Notes under the pieces: generated by a model
The model's database searches: none
Seen by the model: only the letters and a program-made list of their open reading frames with translations
Told to the model about the DNA's origin: nothing
Position numbers and translations under genes: made by a program
Assembly (NCBI RefSeq): GCF_007833795.1
Contig: NZ_CP032702.1
Location: 1,550,001-1,614,000, forward strand
DNA: 64,000 nucleotides
Reading direction: 5' to 3'
Source: Candidatus Pantoea soli
Lineage (GTDB): Bacteria > Pseudomonadota > Gammaproteobacteria > Enterobacterales > Enterobacteriaceae
Shown: piece after piece, positions 1 through 9,707 of the stretch
Layout of the letters: each line of letters begins with the position of its first letter
Position numbering within the stretch: position 1 is the stretch's first letter

Positions 1-26
1 CGAAGGCGCAGACGACGACGCCTGAT

Positions 27-1388
27 TTACCAGCAGGCGTTGCTGCTGCCGGCGCGGGCAGCGGGCGCGGCGCAGAACATCGGCGTGCCGGGCAGCCTGG
101 CCGCGGCGCGCAGCCGCTGTGCAATGCCCCAGGGCGTGATCTCGACGGCGCTGTGCACGTCATGCGGGCAGGCTGCAATACCGTCCTGAGCGCTTTGCGG
201 TGCCGCGCCGTGCTGCTGCAGCAGGCAGGCGGTGCGCGCCAGCGATAAGTGCGCCTGCCAGCCCACGCCGTTTTCACGCCGCTGTCGCATCCCTTCCAGC
301 ACCGCTGCCGCCATCATATAGCCGGTGGCGTGATCGAGCGCCTGTACCGGCAGCGGCACCGGGCGCTCTGCGCCACTCCAGCGCATGCCCTGTTCGGCAA
401 TGCCGCACGCCATCTGCACCAGACTGTCAAAACCCCGGCGGTTACGCCATGGCCCGTGCCAGCCCCAGGCGTTGAGGCTGACATCCACCAGCCCTGGCGC
501 AAGCGCCTGGCGCGTCTCCGCATCCAGCCCGATACGCTCCAGCGCGTCCGCACGATATCCGTGCACCAGCACATCCGCATGCTGCATCAGGGCAATCAGC
601 TGTGCGCGTCCGTCAGCGCGGCGGATATCCAGCCGGGCGCAGCGTTTACCGCAGTTGATCTCCTCTTCCAGCGTCGGCTCCTGCCAGTCCGGCGGGTCGA
701 TACGCAACACCTGTGCGCCCAGACTGGCGAGAAAGCGGGTAGCGACCGGCCCGGCGATCACGCGGGTGAGATCCAGCACGCGCACCCCCAGCAGCGGTCG
801 CGCCAGCGGCAGCTGCCAGCCGGGCGTGGGCGCTTCACGCGTGGCGCGTTGGGCAATCAGCGGCTCATGGCGTACCGCCATCCCCTGCGGATGCTGCTGC
901 CACTGCTGTTCGCTGCGCAGGGCGCTGGCGCAGCCGCTGGCCGCGGTGACCGCCTGTTCCAGCGCGCTGGCCTGCCACTGCGCCACCGTCGCGGCCAGGG
1001 CATCGCGGTCGCGATGCCGGCCCAGCACCTGCTCCATCGCTGCGCGATGATGCGGCGCATTGGTATGCAGGCGGATCCAGCCGTCGCGCGTGGCGTAATC
1101 GCCGGCAAAGCTGTCCCACTGTGCGGGCAGCGGACGATTGAGCGGCTGAAGGCTATGCTGGAACCAGCGTGAGGCGAGGCGCACATTGACACTGACCGGC
1201 GCCGGGCGACCCAGCAGGTCGCTCAGCGCCTGACTGGCTAAGCCGATGCTGGTGGCGGCCAGTTCGCTTACGGCATACGCGGAGGCAAACGTGCTGGTCT
1301 GGAGAAAGTTAAGCGCCGGAAGGGCCTCCGCGCCGCGTAATCCCTGCCACATTTGCTGCCACAGTGCGGCAGCACGTTGAGTATCCAT
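27..1388 (-). CDS. CaiB/BaiF family (class III) CoA-transferase, domain order unusual
   Basis: 453 residues. The family moves coenzyme A between carboxylic acids through an aspartyl-CoA intermediate; the substrate here cannot be read. Residues ~200-400 carry the block that normally opens the family: GVRVLDLTRVIAGP, then LVHGYRADALERIGLD and SLNAWGWHGPWRNRRGFD. Residues ~70-190 (DGWIRLHTNAPHHRAAMEQVLG, then a GGCA-like stretch) look like the block that normally closes it. The halves therefore appear swapped, with the ending ITPWGIAQRL...TPMF behaving like a usual family C-terminus. The gene stands alone and diverges from nothing obvious; the eamA-like gene to its right lies on the same strand, 46 bp upstream. 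Family assignment is firm; the permutation is my reading of motif order and the function is unknown. Confidence 0.85.
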   Translation of the reverse strand: MDTQRAAALWQQMWQGLRGAEALPALNFLQTSTFASAYAVSELAATSIGLASQALSDLLGRPAPVSVNVRLASRWFQHSLQPLNRPLPAQWDSFAGDYATRDGWIRLHTNAPHHRAAMEQVLGRHRDRDALAATVAQWQASALEQAVTAASGCASALRSEQQWQQHPQGMAVRHEPLIAQRATREAPTPGWQLPLARPLLGVRVLDLTRVIAGPVATRFLASLGAQVLRIDPPDWQEPTLEEEINCGKRCARLDIRRADGRAQLIALMQHADVLVHGYRADALERIGLDAETRQALAPGLVDVSLNAWGWHGPWRNRRGFDSLVQMACGIAEQGMRWSGAERPVPLPVQALDHATGYMMAAAVLEGMRQRRENGVGWQAHLSLARTACLLQQHGAAPQSAQDGIAACPHDVHSAVEITPWGIAQRLRAAARLPGTPMFCAAPAARAGSSNACW

Positions 1389-1434
1389 GCTGAATCTCCG
1401 TCAGAACGCGAGATTCAAGCATAGCAGAGCAGGC

Positions 1435-2319
1435 TTAACGGCGGCGCAGACGCGGAAAGCGCGCGTGCATTCGCAGGTTGCGCAGGTTAATCACGGCAAT
1501 CGCCGTGCCCAGCACCACCAGCGATGCGCCGAGGAGTTTAAAACTGTTCATGCTGTCGCCGAGCACCAGCACGCCCATCAACACCGCCAGCACCGGCGTC
1601 AGCAGCGAATAGGGCATGATCAGGTTAACGTTGTACTTTTTCAGCAGCGCATACCACAGGGTGTAAGCGACAACTGAAGAGGCGATGGCGCTGTAGAGAA
1701 TGCCGAACCAGCCGCGCCAGCCGGCGTGGCTCAGCGCATAAAACTGCTGAGACTCGGTCAGCCAGGAGGCCGCACCGACAATCGGCACCGCCAGAAAGGC
1801 GATCCAGCCGGTCAGCGTCAGCGGTTTGATCGGCGGTGACTTCTTCACAATCAGGTTGCTGACTGCCCAGCCGGTGGCGCTGCACAGCAGAATGCACAGC
1901 ACCCACCACGCCGGAATGGTAGGGCTGCCAGACAGCACCGCCACGCCGCTCAGCGAAATGGCGATACCGAACAGCTGTATCAGCCGCAGTTTCTCCTTCA
2001 GCACCACCATCGCCAGCAGCATGGCGATTGGCGTACCCAGCTGCACCACAATCGCACCGGTGCCGGCATCGGTATAGCGCATGCCAACAAACAGCAGCGA
2101 GAAGTGCATAAAGCCAAAGGTAAACGCCAGCGTCAGCAGCCACGGCAGCTGCTGACGGGTGATACGGCAGAACGGCACCAGCACAATCGCCACCACCACA
2201 AAGCGCATCCAGGTCAGAAACAGCGGCGGAAGCTCCAGCAAGCCCCACTTTACCGCTACGTTATTGAAGGCCCAGATGGAAACCACCATCAGCACCAGAA
2301 AAAAATGCCGCACCGCCAC
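1435..2319 (-). CDS. EamA-family (drug/metabolite superfamily) exporter
   Basis: 294 residues with about ten hydrophobic segments in two homologous halves of five, as expected for the inner-membrane DMT superfamily (two EamA domains, roughly 5-135 and 150-280). The GVAVLSG and GTAIAVINL segments end the two repeats, and the C-terminus is a short basic tail. Family members such as E. coli EamA export amino-acid metabolites; the substrate is not deducible here. The start is GTG, with AGGAT about 7 bases upstream; no in-frame ATG fits better. It diverges from the amidotransferase gene at 2497. Other DMT subfamilies remain possible. Confidence 0.85.
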   Translation of the reverse strand: MAVRHFFLVLMVVSIWAFNNVAVKWGLLELPPLFLTWMRFVVVAIVLVPFCRITRQQLPWLLTLAFTFGFMHFSLLFVGMRYTDAGTGAIVVQLGTPIAMLLAMVVLKEKLRLIQLFGIAISLSGVAVLSGSPTIPAWWVLCILLCSATGWAVSNLIVKKSPPIKPLTLTGWIAFLAVPIVGAASWLTESQQFYALSHAGWRGWFGILYSAIASSVVAYTLWYALLKKYNVNLIMPYSLLTPVLAVLMGVLVLGDSMNSFKLLGASLVVLGTAIAVINLRNLRMHARFPRLRRR

Positions 2320-2496
2320 GCTGTTATCCTTACCTGAAAATGTGATGACCGTCTAATCATGGCACGAAGCCTGCCACGCGGCTGCACGTTTTTTCGCGGT
2401 GGCATAAGGTCAGGGCAGAAAAAGTATAAGACAGCGCCGCGCTTTACTGTCAGAGTGGATAACCGAAAAACGACCACGCAGAGGACCGTATTCGGT

Positions 2497-3216
2497 ATGA
2501 CACAGACCCGCACACTTCCGCTTGCCCTGATTCAACTCGACGTCCCGCCGCCGCAGGTAGTGGCAAAAGTTGGTGAACAACCCGTCTGGTTTATTGACGC
2601 GCTCGGTCTGCAGCCCGGCGACTATGTCATCGTGCGCCCGCATCTGGGGGAAGCGCTGCCGGCGTTTGACACCCTCAGCGGCGCGATCCTCAGCGGTTCA
2701 TGGGCGATGGTGACCGATCACGCCGACTGGAGCGAACGCACCGCGGCGTGGATCCGCGCCGCGCTGGAGGCGGCACTGCCGCTGCTGGGCGTCTGCTACG
2801 GCCATCAGCTGATGGCGTATGCGCTGGGCGGCAAAGTGGGCGATAACCCGCAGGGCTGGGAACGCGGACTGAAAACCCTGACGCGCGATGACCGGCGTGA
2901 CGCCTGGCTGGCGCAGCTGCCGGAGACGTTTCCGGCCTGGCTGTCACACCGGCAGTCGGTGCTGGTACCGCCACCGCATGCCCGGGTGCTGGCGCATTCA
3001 GCGCAGGATGGCTGCCAGATCCTGCGCTACTCGGCGCAGGCGCTTTCGGTGCAGTTCCACCCGGAATTTACCCGGCACATCATGACGGCCTGTCTGCCGC
3101 CAGACGTGGCCGACGAAGGGTGGGCGATGCCGGCGACCGACTGGGCGCGCGAACTGCTGCTGCGTTTCTGGCAGCAAACGCGCATGCAGCCGCACGCGCA
3201 GGCTCAGGGGGCGTAG
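2497..3216 (+). CDS. Class I glutamine amidotransferase (GATase1) domain protein
   Basis: 239 residues, essentially one GATase1 domain of the GMP-synthase glutaminase type. The nucleophile elbow LLGVCYGHQLMAYALGG supplies the catalytic Cys, and VQFHPEF supplies the His and Glu of the triad. No synthetase domain is fused, so the acceptor is unknown; stand-alone proteins of this type include gamma-glutamyl hydrolases and YfeJ-like proteins. A longer frame runs back to 2359, but GAGGA at 2481-2485 and the family-like beginning TRTLPLALIQLD support the ATG at 2497. Its end overlaps by 13 bp the convergent methyltransferase gene. Confidence 0.85.
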   Translation: MTQTRTLPLALIQLDVPPPQVVAKVGEQPVWFIDALGLQPGDYVIVRPHLGEALPAFDTLSGAILSGSWAMVTDHADWSERTAAWIRAALEAALPLLGVCYGHQLMAYALGGKVGDNPQGWERGLKTLTRDDRRDAWLAQLPETFPAWLSHRQSVLVPPPHARVLAHSAQDGCQILRYSAQALSVQFHPEFTRHIMTACLPPDVADEGWAMPATDWARELLLRFWQQTRMQPHAQAQGA

Positions 3217-3767
3217 TGACGGGTGCAGCGATAGACCCACGCGGGCGGGAAATTTTTTAATACCCGCTGGCGCTGCCAGGTGAAATAGCGCGACAGCAGC
3301 GGCTGGGTCAGCGAGGTGTACTGAAACTGGATAAAGACACCGCGCGGCCCCAGCGCATCATGCGCCGCGCGCAGAATTGCGTCGCGCGTGCTGACCGGCA
3401 GCGACAGCAGCGGCAGTCCGGAAAAAATCACGTCATATTCGCCGCTCAGGTGCTCTGCCGAGCAGGCGCGCACCTGCATGCGATGGTCACGCCACTGACT
3501 GAGCGCCGCCACCAGCTGCGGGCTGATCTCAAACACCTCAAGCTGCGCCTGCGGCGACATGTGCTGCAGAATGTGCCGGGTCAGCACGCCATCACCGGCG
3601 CCCAGTTCGGCGATACGTAAACTGCGGTCCCAGCGGGCAGCGGCGCACATGGTGCGGCACAGCGCCGCCGAAGAGGGCGTAATGCTGCCGATGCTGCGCG
3701 GATTGCGCATAAATTGCTGAACAAAGTGGGCCTTCTCGCGCATTAACGTCCGGGCTGAAGCCAGCAT
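3204..3767 (-). CDS. Small class I SAM-dependent methyltransferase, PmtA-like
   Basis: 187 residues. Motif I for S-adenosylmethionine is IAELGAGDGVLTRHIL near residues 52-67, followed by LEVFEISPQLVAAL and YDVIFSGLPLLSLP. The N-terminal stretch FMRNPRSIGSITPSS resembles the entry of phospholipid N-methyltransferase-like (PmtA/rRNA adenine dimethylase-type) proteins, where it precedes the SAM pocket. Substrate therefore could be a lipid but this is inference. AGGAG lies 7-11 bases before the ATG. The 3' end overlaps the amidotransferase gene tail to tail. Confidence 0.8.
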   Translation of the reverse strand: MLASARTLMREKAHFVQQFMRNPRSIGSITPSSAALCRTMCAAARWDRSLRIAELGAGDGVLTRHILQHMSPQAQLEVFEISPQLVAALSQWRDHRMQVRACSAEHLSGEYDVIFSGLPLLSLPVSTRDAILRAAHDALGPRGVFIQFQYTSLTQPLLSRYFTWQRQRVLKNFPPAWVYRCTRHYAP

Positions 3768-4077
3768 TTTTCTCTCCTGTGTTCAGTAGTCTGCTTGTAT
3801 TGACCACGTAAAACGCGCAGGTTTCGCTTTGCGCCGCGCTGCGGTAAAAACTCGGAATTTTCTGTGCGGCGGACGGTGCGTCCGCTGCAAGGTTTTCACT
3901 ACCGGCACCGTGCAACGCCGGTGCTCTCATCCCTCTGCTGCCGCGTAACGCGCAGATTTCCTTCGGTGCGGTCACAGTTTCCCGCTGTGCAATCTGACAG
4001 GCTGATGTTGTTCGTACAGTGTTAATGACAGGTTTCATGACTGTTAATCTTCACTCTGCCCCGCAAGGAGAATCACC
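3768..4077. other. 310-bp divergent intergenic region, methyltransferase / aldB
   Basis: No coding sequence is convincing here; the minus-strand frame covering 3592-4038 runs through the methyltransferase gene out of frame and has no family resemblance. The region must hold the promoters for the methyltransferase gene (left) and aldB (right). The only clear element is the aldB ribosome site AAGGAG at 4065-4070. I did not find a convincing CRP, FNR or LexA site. Confidence 0.5.
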
Positions 4078-5598
4078 ATGCGTTACGCTGCTCCGGGAGA
4101 ACACGGTTCTCTGATCACACTGCAATCGCGCTATGGCAACTTTATCAACGGCGAATTTGTTGCGCCGGTGAACGGCCGTTACTTCGTTAACACCTCGCCG
4201 ATAAACGGCTCGACCATTGGCGAGTTCCCGCGTTCGGAGCGTCAGGACATCGACAATGCCGTGGCCGCGGCGCACGCGGCGGCTGATGCCTGGGGCAAAA
4301 CGTCACCGCAGGCGCGATCGCTGCTGTTACTGAAAATCGCCGATCGGCTGGAAGAAAAACTGGAATATATGGCGGTGAATGAGACCTGGGATAACGGCAA
4401 ACCGGTGCGCGAAACGCTGGCGGCGGATCTGCCGCTGGCGGTGGATCACTTCCGCTATTTTGCCGGCTGCGTGCGTGCGCAGGAAGGCACGGCAGCGGAA
4501 ATCGATGAATTTACCGCCGCTTACCATTTTCACGAGCCGCTGGGCGTGGTGGGGCAGATTATCCCGTGGAACTTCCCGCTGCTGATGGCGGCATGGAAAC
4601 TGGCCCCCGCGCTGGGGGCCGGCAACTGCGTGGTGCTGAAACCGGCCGAGCAGACGCCGCTGTCGATCACGCTGTTTATGGAACTGATTGCCGACCTGGT
4701 GCCGCCCGGCGTCATTAACGTCGTGCACGGCTATGGGAAGGAGGCGGGCGAAGCGCTGGCCTCGCATCCGGGCATTGCCAAAATCGCCTTTACCGGCTCT
4801 ACCGCCACCGGCGGCCATATCCTGGAGCTGGCGGCGAAAAGCCTGATTCCGTCTACCGTGGAGCTGGGCGGCAAATCGCCGAACATCTTCTTCGAAGACA
4901 TCATGCAGGCAGAAGAGAGCTTCATTGAAAAAGCGGCGGAAGGGGTGGTGCTGGGCTTCCTTAATCAGGGCGAGGTCTGTACCTGTCCGTCGCGTGCGCT
5001 GGTGCAGGAATCCATCTTTGAGCCGTTCATGGCGGCGGTGATGAAGCGCATCCAGACCATCAAACGTGGCGATCCGCTGGATACCGATACCATGATCGGC
5101 GCGCAGGCTTCGCAGCAGCAGTTCGATAAGATTCTCTCTTATCTGGAGATTGCGCAGCAGGAAGGCGCGCAGGTGCTGCACGGCGGCGGGGTGGAAAAGC
5201 TGGGCGATGCCTTTGCCAGCGGTTACTACATCCAGCCCACGCTGCTGAAAGGCGACAACAGTATGCGCGTCTTCCAGGAGGAGATTTTCGGGCCGGTGGT
5301 CGGGGTGCTGACGTTTAAAGATGAAGCGGAAGCGCTGGCGATCGCCAATGACTCGATTTACGGCCTTGGCGCCGGGGTGTGGACGCGCGATATCAACCGG
5401 GCGTATCGCATGGGACGGGCCATCAAGGCCGGCCGCGTCTGGACCAACTGCTATCACCTCTATCCGGCCCATGCTGCCTTTGGCGGATATAAAAAATCCG
5501 GCATCGGGCGTGAGACGCACAAAATGATGCTCGACCACTATCAGCAAACCAAGAATCTGCTGGTCAGTTACAGCACGCAGCCCCTCGGGTTCTTCTGA
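4078..5598 (+). CDS. aldB: NAD(P)-dependent aldehyde dehydrogenase AldB
   Basis: 506 residues, full length. Oxidises aldehydes such as acetaldehyde to the acid in the cytoplasm. The cofactor region is [21 protein letters not shown], followed by FTGSTATGG; the general base is the Glu of [12 protein letters not shown] and the nucleophile lies in [11 protein letters not shown], which has two adjacent cysteines as in AldB/ExaC rather than the single Cys of many relatives. The ending [19 protein letters not shown] is almost the same as recalled E. coli AldB. AAGGAG sits 7 bases before the ATG. It is monocistronic, closed by a hairpin at 5606-5627. Confidence 0.93.
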   Translation: MRYAAPGEHGSLITLQSRYGNFINGEFVAPVNGRYFVNTSPINGSTIGEFPRSERQDIDNAVAAAHAAADAWGKTSPQARSLLLLKIADRLEEKLEYMAVNETWDNGKPVRETLAADLPLAVDHFRYFAGCVRAQEGTAAEIDEFTAAYHFHEPLGVVGQIIPWNFPLLMAAWKLAPALGAGNCVVLKPAEQTPLSITLFMELIADLVPPGVINVVHGYGKEAGEALASHPGIAKIAFTGSTATGGHILELAAKSLIPSTVELGGKSPNIFFEDIMQAEESFIEKAAEGVVLGFLNQGEVCTCPSRALVQESIFEPFMAAVMKRIQTIKRGDPLDTDTMIGAQASQQQFDKILSYLEIAQQEGAQVLHGGGVEKLGDAFASGYYIQPTLLKGDNSMRVFQEEIFGPVVGVLTFKDEAEALAIANDSIYGLGAGVWTRDINRAYRMGRAIKAGRVWTNCYHLYPAHAAFGGYKKSGIGRETHKMMLDHYQQTKNLLVSYSTQPLGFF

Positions 5599-5605
5599 TT
5601 TTACC

Positions 5606-5627
5606 GGCAGCGAAGCCATTCGCTGCC
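5606..5627 (+). terminator. Hairpin after aldB, no U-run
   Basis: Perfect 9-bp stem GGCAGCGAA / TTCGCTGCC with loop GCCA, 8 bp after the aldB stop. There is no T-tract behind it, so it may stabilise the transcript end rather than terminate by itself. Confidence 0.45.
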
Positions 5628-5765
5628 ATAGTCATAGCAGCGTCATTTTTCCGTGCCACAGTGGAGCAGCAAAAAAGCGGAATTTTCCCCTGTGATTAAG
5701 ACGCGTCCTGTCGATAGTAATGTGTACAGGTTTATACAGTAACGCACCGTTTTTAAGGAGAGAAA

Positions 5766-5930
5766 ATGAATACGTTGTATAACTTTCAGGAACAGCATGA
5801 CGATGTGCTGGATGCGGTGGAAGAGAACCTCATTACCGTGAACCTGCCAGGCCGCCAGGCCATCTATGTGATTGGTCAGAATGATGACGAGGCTGACCTG
5901 CTGGTCGATGTGCTGCTGCACGGTGTCTGA
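5766..5930 (+). CDS. Unassigned 54-residue acidic small protein
   Basis: Begins MNTLYNFQEQHDDVLDAVEE and continues LITVNLPGRQAIYVIGQNDDEADLLVDVLLHGV. AAGGAG at 5755-5760 is placed ideally before the ATG, and the ORF is followed directly by a strong terminator, so both ends of a transcription unit are marked. No membrane segment, signal peptide or cysteine is present; the composition is acidic and it could be a small adaptor or regulator. I do not recognise the family. It lies between aldB and the convergent fumarase gene. Confidence 0.6.
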   Translation: MNTLYNFQEQHDDVLDAVEENLITVNLPGRQAIYVIGQNDDEADLLVDVLLHGV

Positions 5931-5953
5931 GCCGCGCGTTCTGCCTCACCCAT

Positions 5954-5989
5954 AAAAAAATCCGCAGCGTTGCCGCCGCGGATTTTTTA
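5954..5989. terminator. Bidirectional terminator between the 54-residue ORF and fumA
   Basis: Stem TAAAAAATCCGC-type: A7-TCCGC at 5954-5965 pairs with GCGGA-T6-A at 5978-5989, giving an A-tract on one side and a T-tract on the other. This works for the plus-strand small ORF and for minus-strand fumA, whose stop is at 6007. Confidence 0.85.
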
Positions 5990-6006
5990 TGGCTTTGCTG
6001 CCGCGC

Positions 6007-7650
6007 TTACTTCACGCAGGCGGCACACTGGTTATGAATCTGCTGGAAGAAGTCATTGCCTTTGTCATCCACCAGGATAAACGCCGGGAAATTTTCCACT
6101 TCAATTTTCCAGATCGCTTCCATCCCCAGTTCCGCGTACTCCACGCACTCCAGGCTCTTGATGCTCTGCTGCGCCAGCACCGCCGCCGGGCCGCCGATAC
6201 TGCCAAGGTAGAAACCACCGTGCTTGTGGCAGGCATCCGTCACTTGCTTGCTGCGATTGCCTTTCGCCAGCATCACCATGCTGCCGCCGTTCGCCTGCAG
6301 CAGATCAACATACGAGTCCATACGGCCGGCGGTGGTCGGACCGAGCGAGCCGGAGGCGTAACCTTCCGGCGTTTTGGCCGGGCCGGCGTAATAGACCGGA
6401 TGATCTTTCATGTACTGCGGCAGGCCTTCGCCGTTATCAATGCGCTCTTTCAGTTTGGCGTGGGCGATGTCGCGCGCCACGATGATGGTGCCATTCAGCG
6501 ACAGGCGGGTGGCGACCGGGTAGGCCGACAGCTGTGCCAGGATCGCCGGCATAGGCTGGTTAAGATCGACATTAACCACTTCACCTTCACCCTGCTGACG
6601 CAGCGCTTCCGGAATAAAGCGGCCCGGATTGTCTTCCAGCTTCTCGATCCAGATGCCTTCGCGGTTGATTTTGGCTTTGATATTGCGATCCGCCGAGCAG
6701 GAGACGCCCATGCCCACCGGACAGGAGGCACCGTGACGCGGCAGGCGGATAACGCGAATATCATGGGCAAAGTATTTGCCGCCAAACTGTGCGCCCAGCC
6801 CCAGCTTCTGTGATGCCTCCAGCAGCTCCTGCTCCAGCTGCAGGTCACGGAAGGCCTGGCCGTGCTCGTTGCCTTCGGTGGGCAGCGTATCGTAATAGTG
6901 GGTGGAAGCCAGTTTGACCGTCTTCAGCGTGCTTTCAGCGGAGGTGCCGCCAATCACAAAGGCGATGTGGTACGGCGGGCAGGCCGCGGTGCCCAGCGAC
7001 ATCATTTTGTCGATCAGGTAGTTTTTCAGCTTCGCCGGGGTGATCAGCGCTTTGGTTTCCTGGTACAGATAGGTTTTGTTGGCAGAGCCACCGCCTTTCG
7101 CGATGCACAGGAATTTGTATTCGTCACCGTCCACGCTGTAGAGATCAATCTGGGCAGGCAGGTTGGTGCCGGTATTCACCTCTTTGTACATATCCAGCGG
7201 CGCATTTTGCGAGTAGCGCAGGTTATCTTCGATATAGGTGTTGTACACCCCCTGCGACAGCGCGGCTTCATCGCCGCCGCCGGTCCACACGCGCTGGCCT
7301 TTTTTGCCCATGATGATCGCGGTGCCGGTATCCTGGCAGGTCGGCAGCACGCCTTTGGCGGCAATTTCCGAGTTACGCAGGAATTGCAGCGCAACGTATT
7401 TATCATTCTCGCTGGCTTCGTCATCCGCGAGGATGGCGGCGACCTGCTGCTGGTGTGCGGTGCGCAGCATAAAAGAGGCGTCGTGAAACGCCTGCTGGGC
7501 CAGCAGGGTCAGCGCTTGTGGATCAACCTTCAGCACTTCTTCGCCATCAAATTCCGCCACGGAAACGTGCTCACGGCTGAGCAGGTAATACTCGGTATCA
7601 TCTTTGGCGAGAGGAAAGGGGTTCTGGTAGTAGAAGGGTTTGTTCGACAT
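6007..7650 (-). CDS. fumA: Class I [4Fe-4S] fumarate hydratase (FumA/FumB type)
   Basis: 547 residues, the full length of E. coli FumA/FumB. Interconverts fumarate and malate using an oxygen-sensitive iron-sulfur cluster. The expected cluster cysteines are visible: Cys105 in [11 protein letters not shown], one in [16 protein letters not shown] (~224) and one in [11 protein letters not shown] (~318). The C-terminal half is the tartrate-dehydratase beta-type domain ([18 protein letters not shown]). It lies 165 bp downstream of the dicarboxylate transporter on the same strand, so malate taken up can be dehydrated to fumarate for the reductase encoded next door. FumA and FumB cannot be told apart by sequence alone; the context resembles an anaerobic, FumB-like role. 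Confidence 0.95.
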   Translation of the reverse strand: MSNKPFYYQNPFPLAKDDTEYYLLSREHVSVAEFDGEEVLKVDPQALTLLAQQAFHDASFMLRTAHQQQVAAILADDEASENDKYVALQFLRNSEIAAKGVLPTCQDTGTAIIMGKKGQRVWTGGGDEAALSQGVYNTYIEDNLRYSQNAPLDMYKEVNTGTNLPAQIDLYSVDGDEYKFLCIAKGGGSANKTYLYQETKALITPAKLKNYLIDKMMSLGTAACPPYHIAFVIGGTSAESTLKTVKLASTHYYDTLPTEGNEHGQAFRDLQLEQELLEASQKLGLGAQFGGKYFAHDIRVIRLPRHGASCPVGMGVSCSADRNIKAKINREGIWIEKLEDNPGRFIPEALRQQGEGEVVNVDLNQPMPAILAQLSAYPVATRLSLNGTIIVARDIAHAKLKERIDNGEGLPQYMKDHPVYYAGPAKTPEGYASGSLGPTTAGRMDSYVDLLQANGGSMVMLAKGNRSKQVTDACHKHGGFYLGSIGGPAAVLAQQSIKSLECVEYAELGMEAIWKIEVENFPAFILVDDKGNDFFQQIHNQCAACVK

Positions 7651-7815
7651 GTTGGCTCACTTAGTGTCCTGTTGCCCGCCAGCACGGCGGGCGACAAATT
7701 AGGCGATCGGTGATTCATTTTTCTCTCGCCAGCCCTCGGCAAGAGCTGACTGGCGAGCATCATACCACTTTAACGTGCCGGCGCGGCGGCGTTTTTTAAC
7801 ATCGAAGCAACATCA

Positions 7816-9327
7816 TCAGAACATCATCACCATCCACGGGTAGGCGATAGCCATCAGCGCCACCAGGAACAGCGCGCCGAAAATCGTGCCGAGACGCCAG
7901 TAGTCTTTGGTGGGCAGGTAGCCGCTGCCGTAATAAATCGGACTTGGGCCGGTACCGTACGGGGTAATGATGCCCATCACGCCCAGCGAGGTACACATCA
8001 TCAGGCAGAACACCGGCATATTGATGCCCGGAATAGAGGCGGCAATGGTCAGCATGGCCGGCAGCAGCGCCGTGGTGTGGGCGGTGGTGCTGGCAAACAG
8101 GTAATGCAGCAGGTAGAACGCCACCAGCAGCACCACAGCAGAGATTTGCGGATCATAGCCGTGCAGCAGCAACGCGCCCTCTTTGCCCAGCCAGGCGATA
8201 AAGCCGACGCGCGCCAGTCCGTCGGCCAGCGCCACCAGCGTGGCAAACCAGGCAAAGGTGTTCCAGGCGGCTTTATTACTGGTGATGTCGCTCCAGTTCA
8301 GCACGCCGGTCCACAGCATCAGCACGATGACCAGCAGGGCAGCCATTGCCGGCTCAATCCAGGCCGTGGCGAAGATCCACATCATCAGCGCGGCAACCAC
8401 GAACACCAGCAGCAGGATCTCGTTGCGTGACAGCGGTCCGAGTTTTGCCAGCTCGGCTTTCGCCCAGCGCGGCACTTCATCGTTCACCTTCACTTCCGGC
8501 GGATAGAGCCAGTAAGCCAGCAGCGGCATGGTCAGAATCAGCAGGATACCCAGCGGCAGGAAGGCGAGAAACCACATGCCCCATGAGATATCAAAACCCA
8601 CCACGCTTTTCACCAGCGCCAGCGCCAGCAGGTTCGGGGCCAGCGCCGACAGGAACATGGAGCTGGTGATACAGGCCGCGGTAATCGCGACCCACATCAG
8701 GTAAGAGCCAATCTTGCGCGCGCTGGGGTCATTGGGTTTAGAGCCATACAGCGGCGGCAGGTTAGCGATAATCGGATAGATGGTGCCGCCGCTGCGGGCA
8801 GTGTTCGATGGCGTAAAAGGGGCCAGCAGCAGGTCGGCAAAGGTGATGGCGTAACCCAGCGTCAGGCTGCGGCGGCCAAGATATTTCACCAGAATCAGCG
8901 CCAGCCGGCGGCCGAACTGCGTTTTATCGTAACCGGCCGCAAACATAAAGGCCCCGAAGATCAGCCAGACGGTAGAGTTGCCGAAGCCACTGACCGCCCA
9001 CTTAAACGCCTGGCCGGCGGTTTTAAAGCCGGGAGTGGCCAGCTCGCTCGGGCTGAACAGCAGCCACTGACTGAACAGGGCGATGACCACCACCCCGGTC
9101 AGGCCGATGACCGCGCCGGGCAGCGGTTCAAAGATCAAGCCGACGATAACCCCGACAAAGATGGCAAAGAAGTGCCATGCATAGGGCTCCAGTCCGGCCG
9201 GCGTCGGCACCAGCAGCAGCAGGACAGCGACAATCACCGGCAGGCACAGCATCAGCAGGCGATTCTTTTTCCCCGGTGCGGCAGGTGGCACCTTCGCGGG
9301 GGCACTCTGAGTGGTTTGTGTATTCAT
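7816..9327 (-). CDS. DASS-family C4-dicarboxylate/tricarboxylate transporter (CitT/TtdT type)
   Basis: 503 residues from ATG 9327; an in-frame TTG at 9342 would add five residues, and neither start has a strong ribosome site. About 12-14 membrane segments. The two family signatures are present: FTPSNTARSGG in the first half and FASTTAHTTALLP in the second, matching the SNT motifs that bind carboxylate. Sequence is close to recalled E. coli CitT and TtdT, which exchange citrate or tartrate for succinate. Being upstream of fumA and divergent from a fumarate reductase, it most likely imports malate, tartrate, fumarate or citrate and exports succinate. A perfect FNR site is ~190 bp upstream. Confidence 0.88.
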   Translation of the reverse strand: MNTQTTQSAPAKVPPAAPGKKNRLLMLCLPVIVAVLLLLVPTPAGLEPYAWHFFAIFVGVIVGLIFEPLPGAVIGLTGVVVIALFSQWLLFSPSELATPGFKTAGQAFKWAVSGFGNSTVWLIFGAFMFAAGYDKTQFGRRLALILVKYLGRRSLTLGYAITFADLLLAPFTPSNTARSGGTIYPIIANLPPLYGSKPNDPSARKIGSYLMWVAITAACITSSMFLSALAPNLLALALVKSVVGFDISWGMWFLAFLPLGILLILTMPLLAYWLYPPEVKVNDEVPRWAKAELAKLGPLSRNEILLLVFVVAALMMWIFATAWIEPAMAALLVIVLMLWTGVLNWSDITSNKAAWNTFAWFATLVALADGLARVGFIAWLGKEGALLLHGYDPQISAVVLLVAFYLLHYLFASTTAHTTALLPAMLTIAASIPGINMPVFCLMMCTSLGVMGIITPYGTGPSPIYYGSGYLPTKDYWRLGTIFGALFLVALMAIAYPWMVMMF

Positions 9328-9518
9328 AGTTTTGATCTGCAAGTTAAGGAGAATGCGTTTCAGGTCCGGCTCTGCAACAGTGTTATCCCGTTAGCGGGAA
9401 ACTGGCATGCGCCGCAACATTTAAAGATGTCTTTGCAATGAAACATTGCTTTATAAAATTTTGTTGCGCGAATTATCGAATGAATGACGTTATGATGCGA
9501 TTAATTAAAATATCTATT

Positions 9519-9532
9519 TTGATCTGGATCAA
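9519..9532. promoter_or_regulatory. Perfect FNR box
   Basis: TTGATCTGGATCAA is an exact match to the FNR consensus TTGAT-N4-ATCAA. On the minus strand a CATAAC-type -10 lies about 25 bases past the box, close to class II spacing, so it probably activates the transporter-fumarase transcript without oxygen. Confidence 0.8.
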
Positions 9533-9707
9533 TAAAAAATAGTGCACTTTTTTTACCGCCGCTGTTTTAGCGAAAATAATGTCGGTATAACCGCCCGCGC
9601 GGGCAGGTCTGCGGCAGGTTAAGCGGCTCACACAGGGGCTGGAAGCACCGGCTCTCTCTTTTTATTTCCTTATAAATCAATGTAATAACTTGCTACGTGG
9701 CAAAAGT

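Noticed and set aside
249..1172. Long plus-strand ORF (307 codons) inside the CoA-transferase gene
   Set aside because: Antisense to a recognised family member, Arg/His/Gln-rich as expected of a GC-rich shadow frame, no ribosome site.
3592..4038. 148-codon minus-strand ORF upstream of aldB
   Set aside because: Overlaps the methyltransferase gene out of frame; no family or ribosome site.
4327..5619. 430-codon minus-strand ORF across aldB
   Set aside because: Antisense of AldB; composition rich in Arg, His, Gln and no motif.
5708..5741. Possible LexA box (CTGT...ACAG words before the 54-residue ORF)
   Set aside because: Half-sites are present but no CTG-N10-CAG spacing exists.
7763..7800. 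Terminator between the transporter gene and fumA
   Set aside because: The T-run is on the plus-strand side while both genes are on the minus strand, so it would not stop their transcript.
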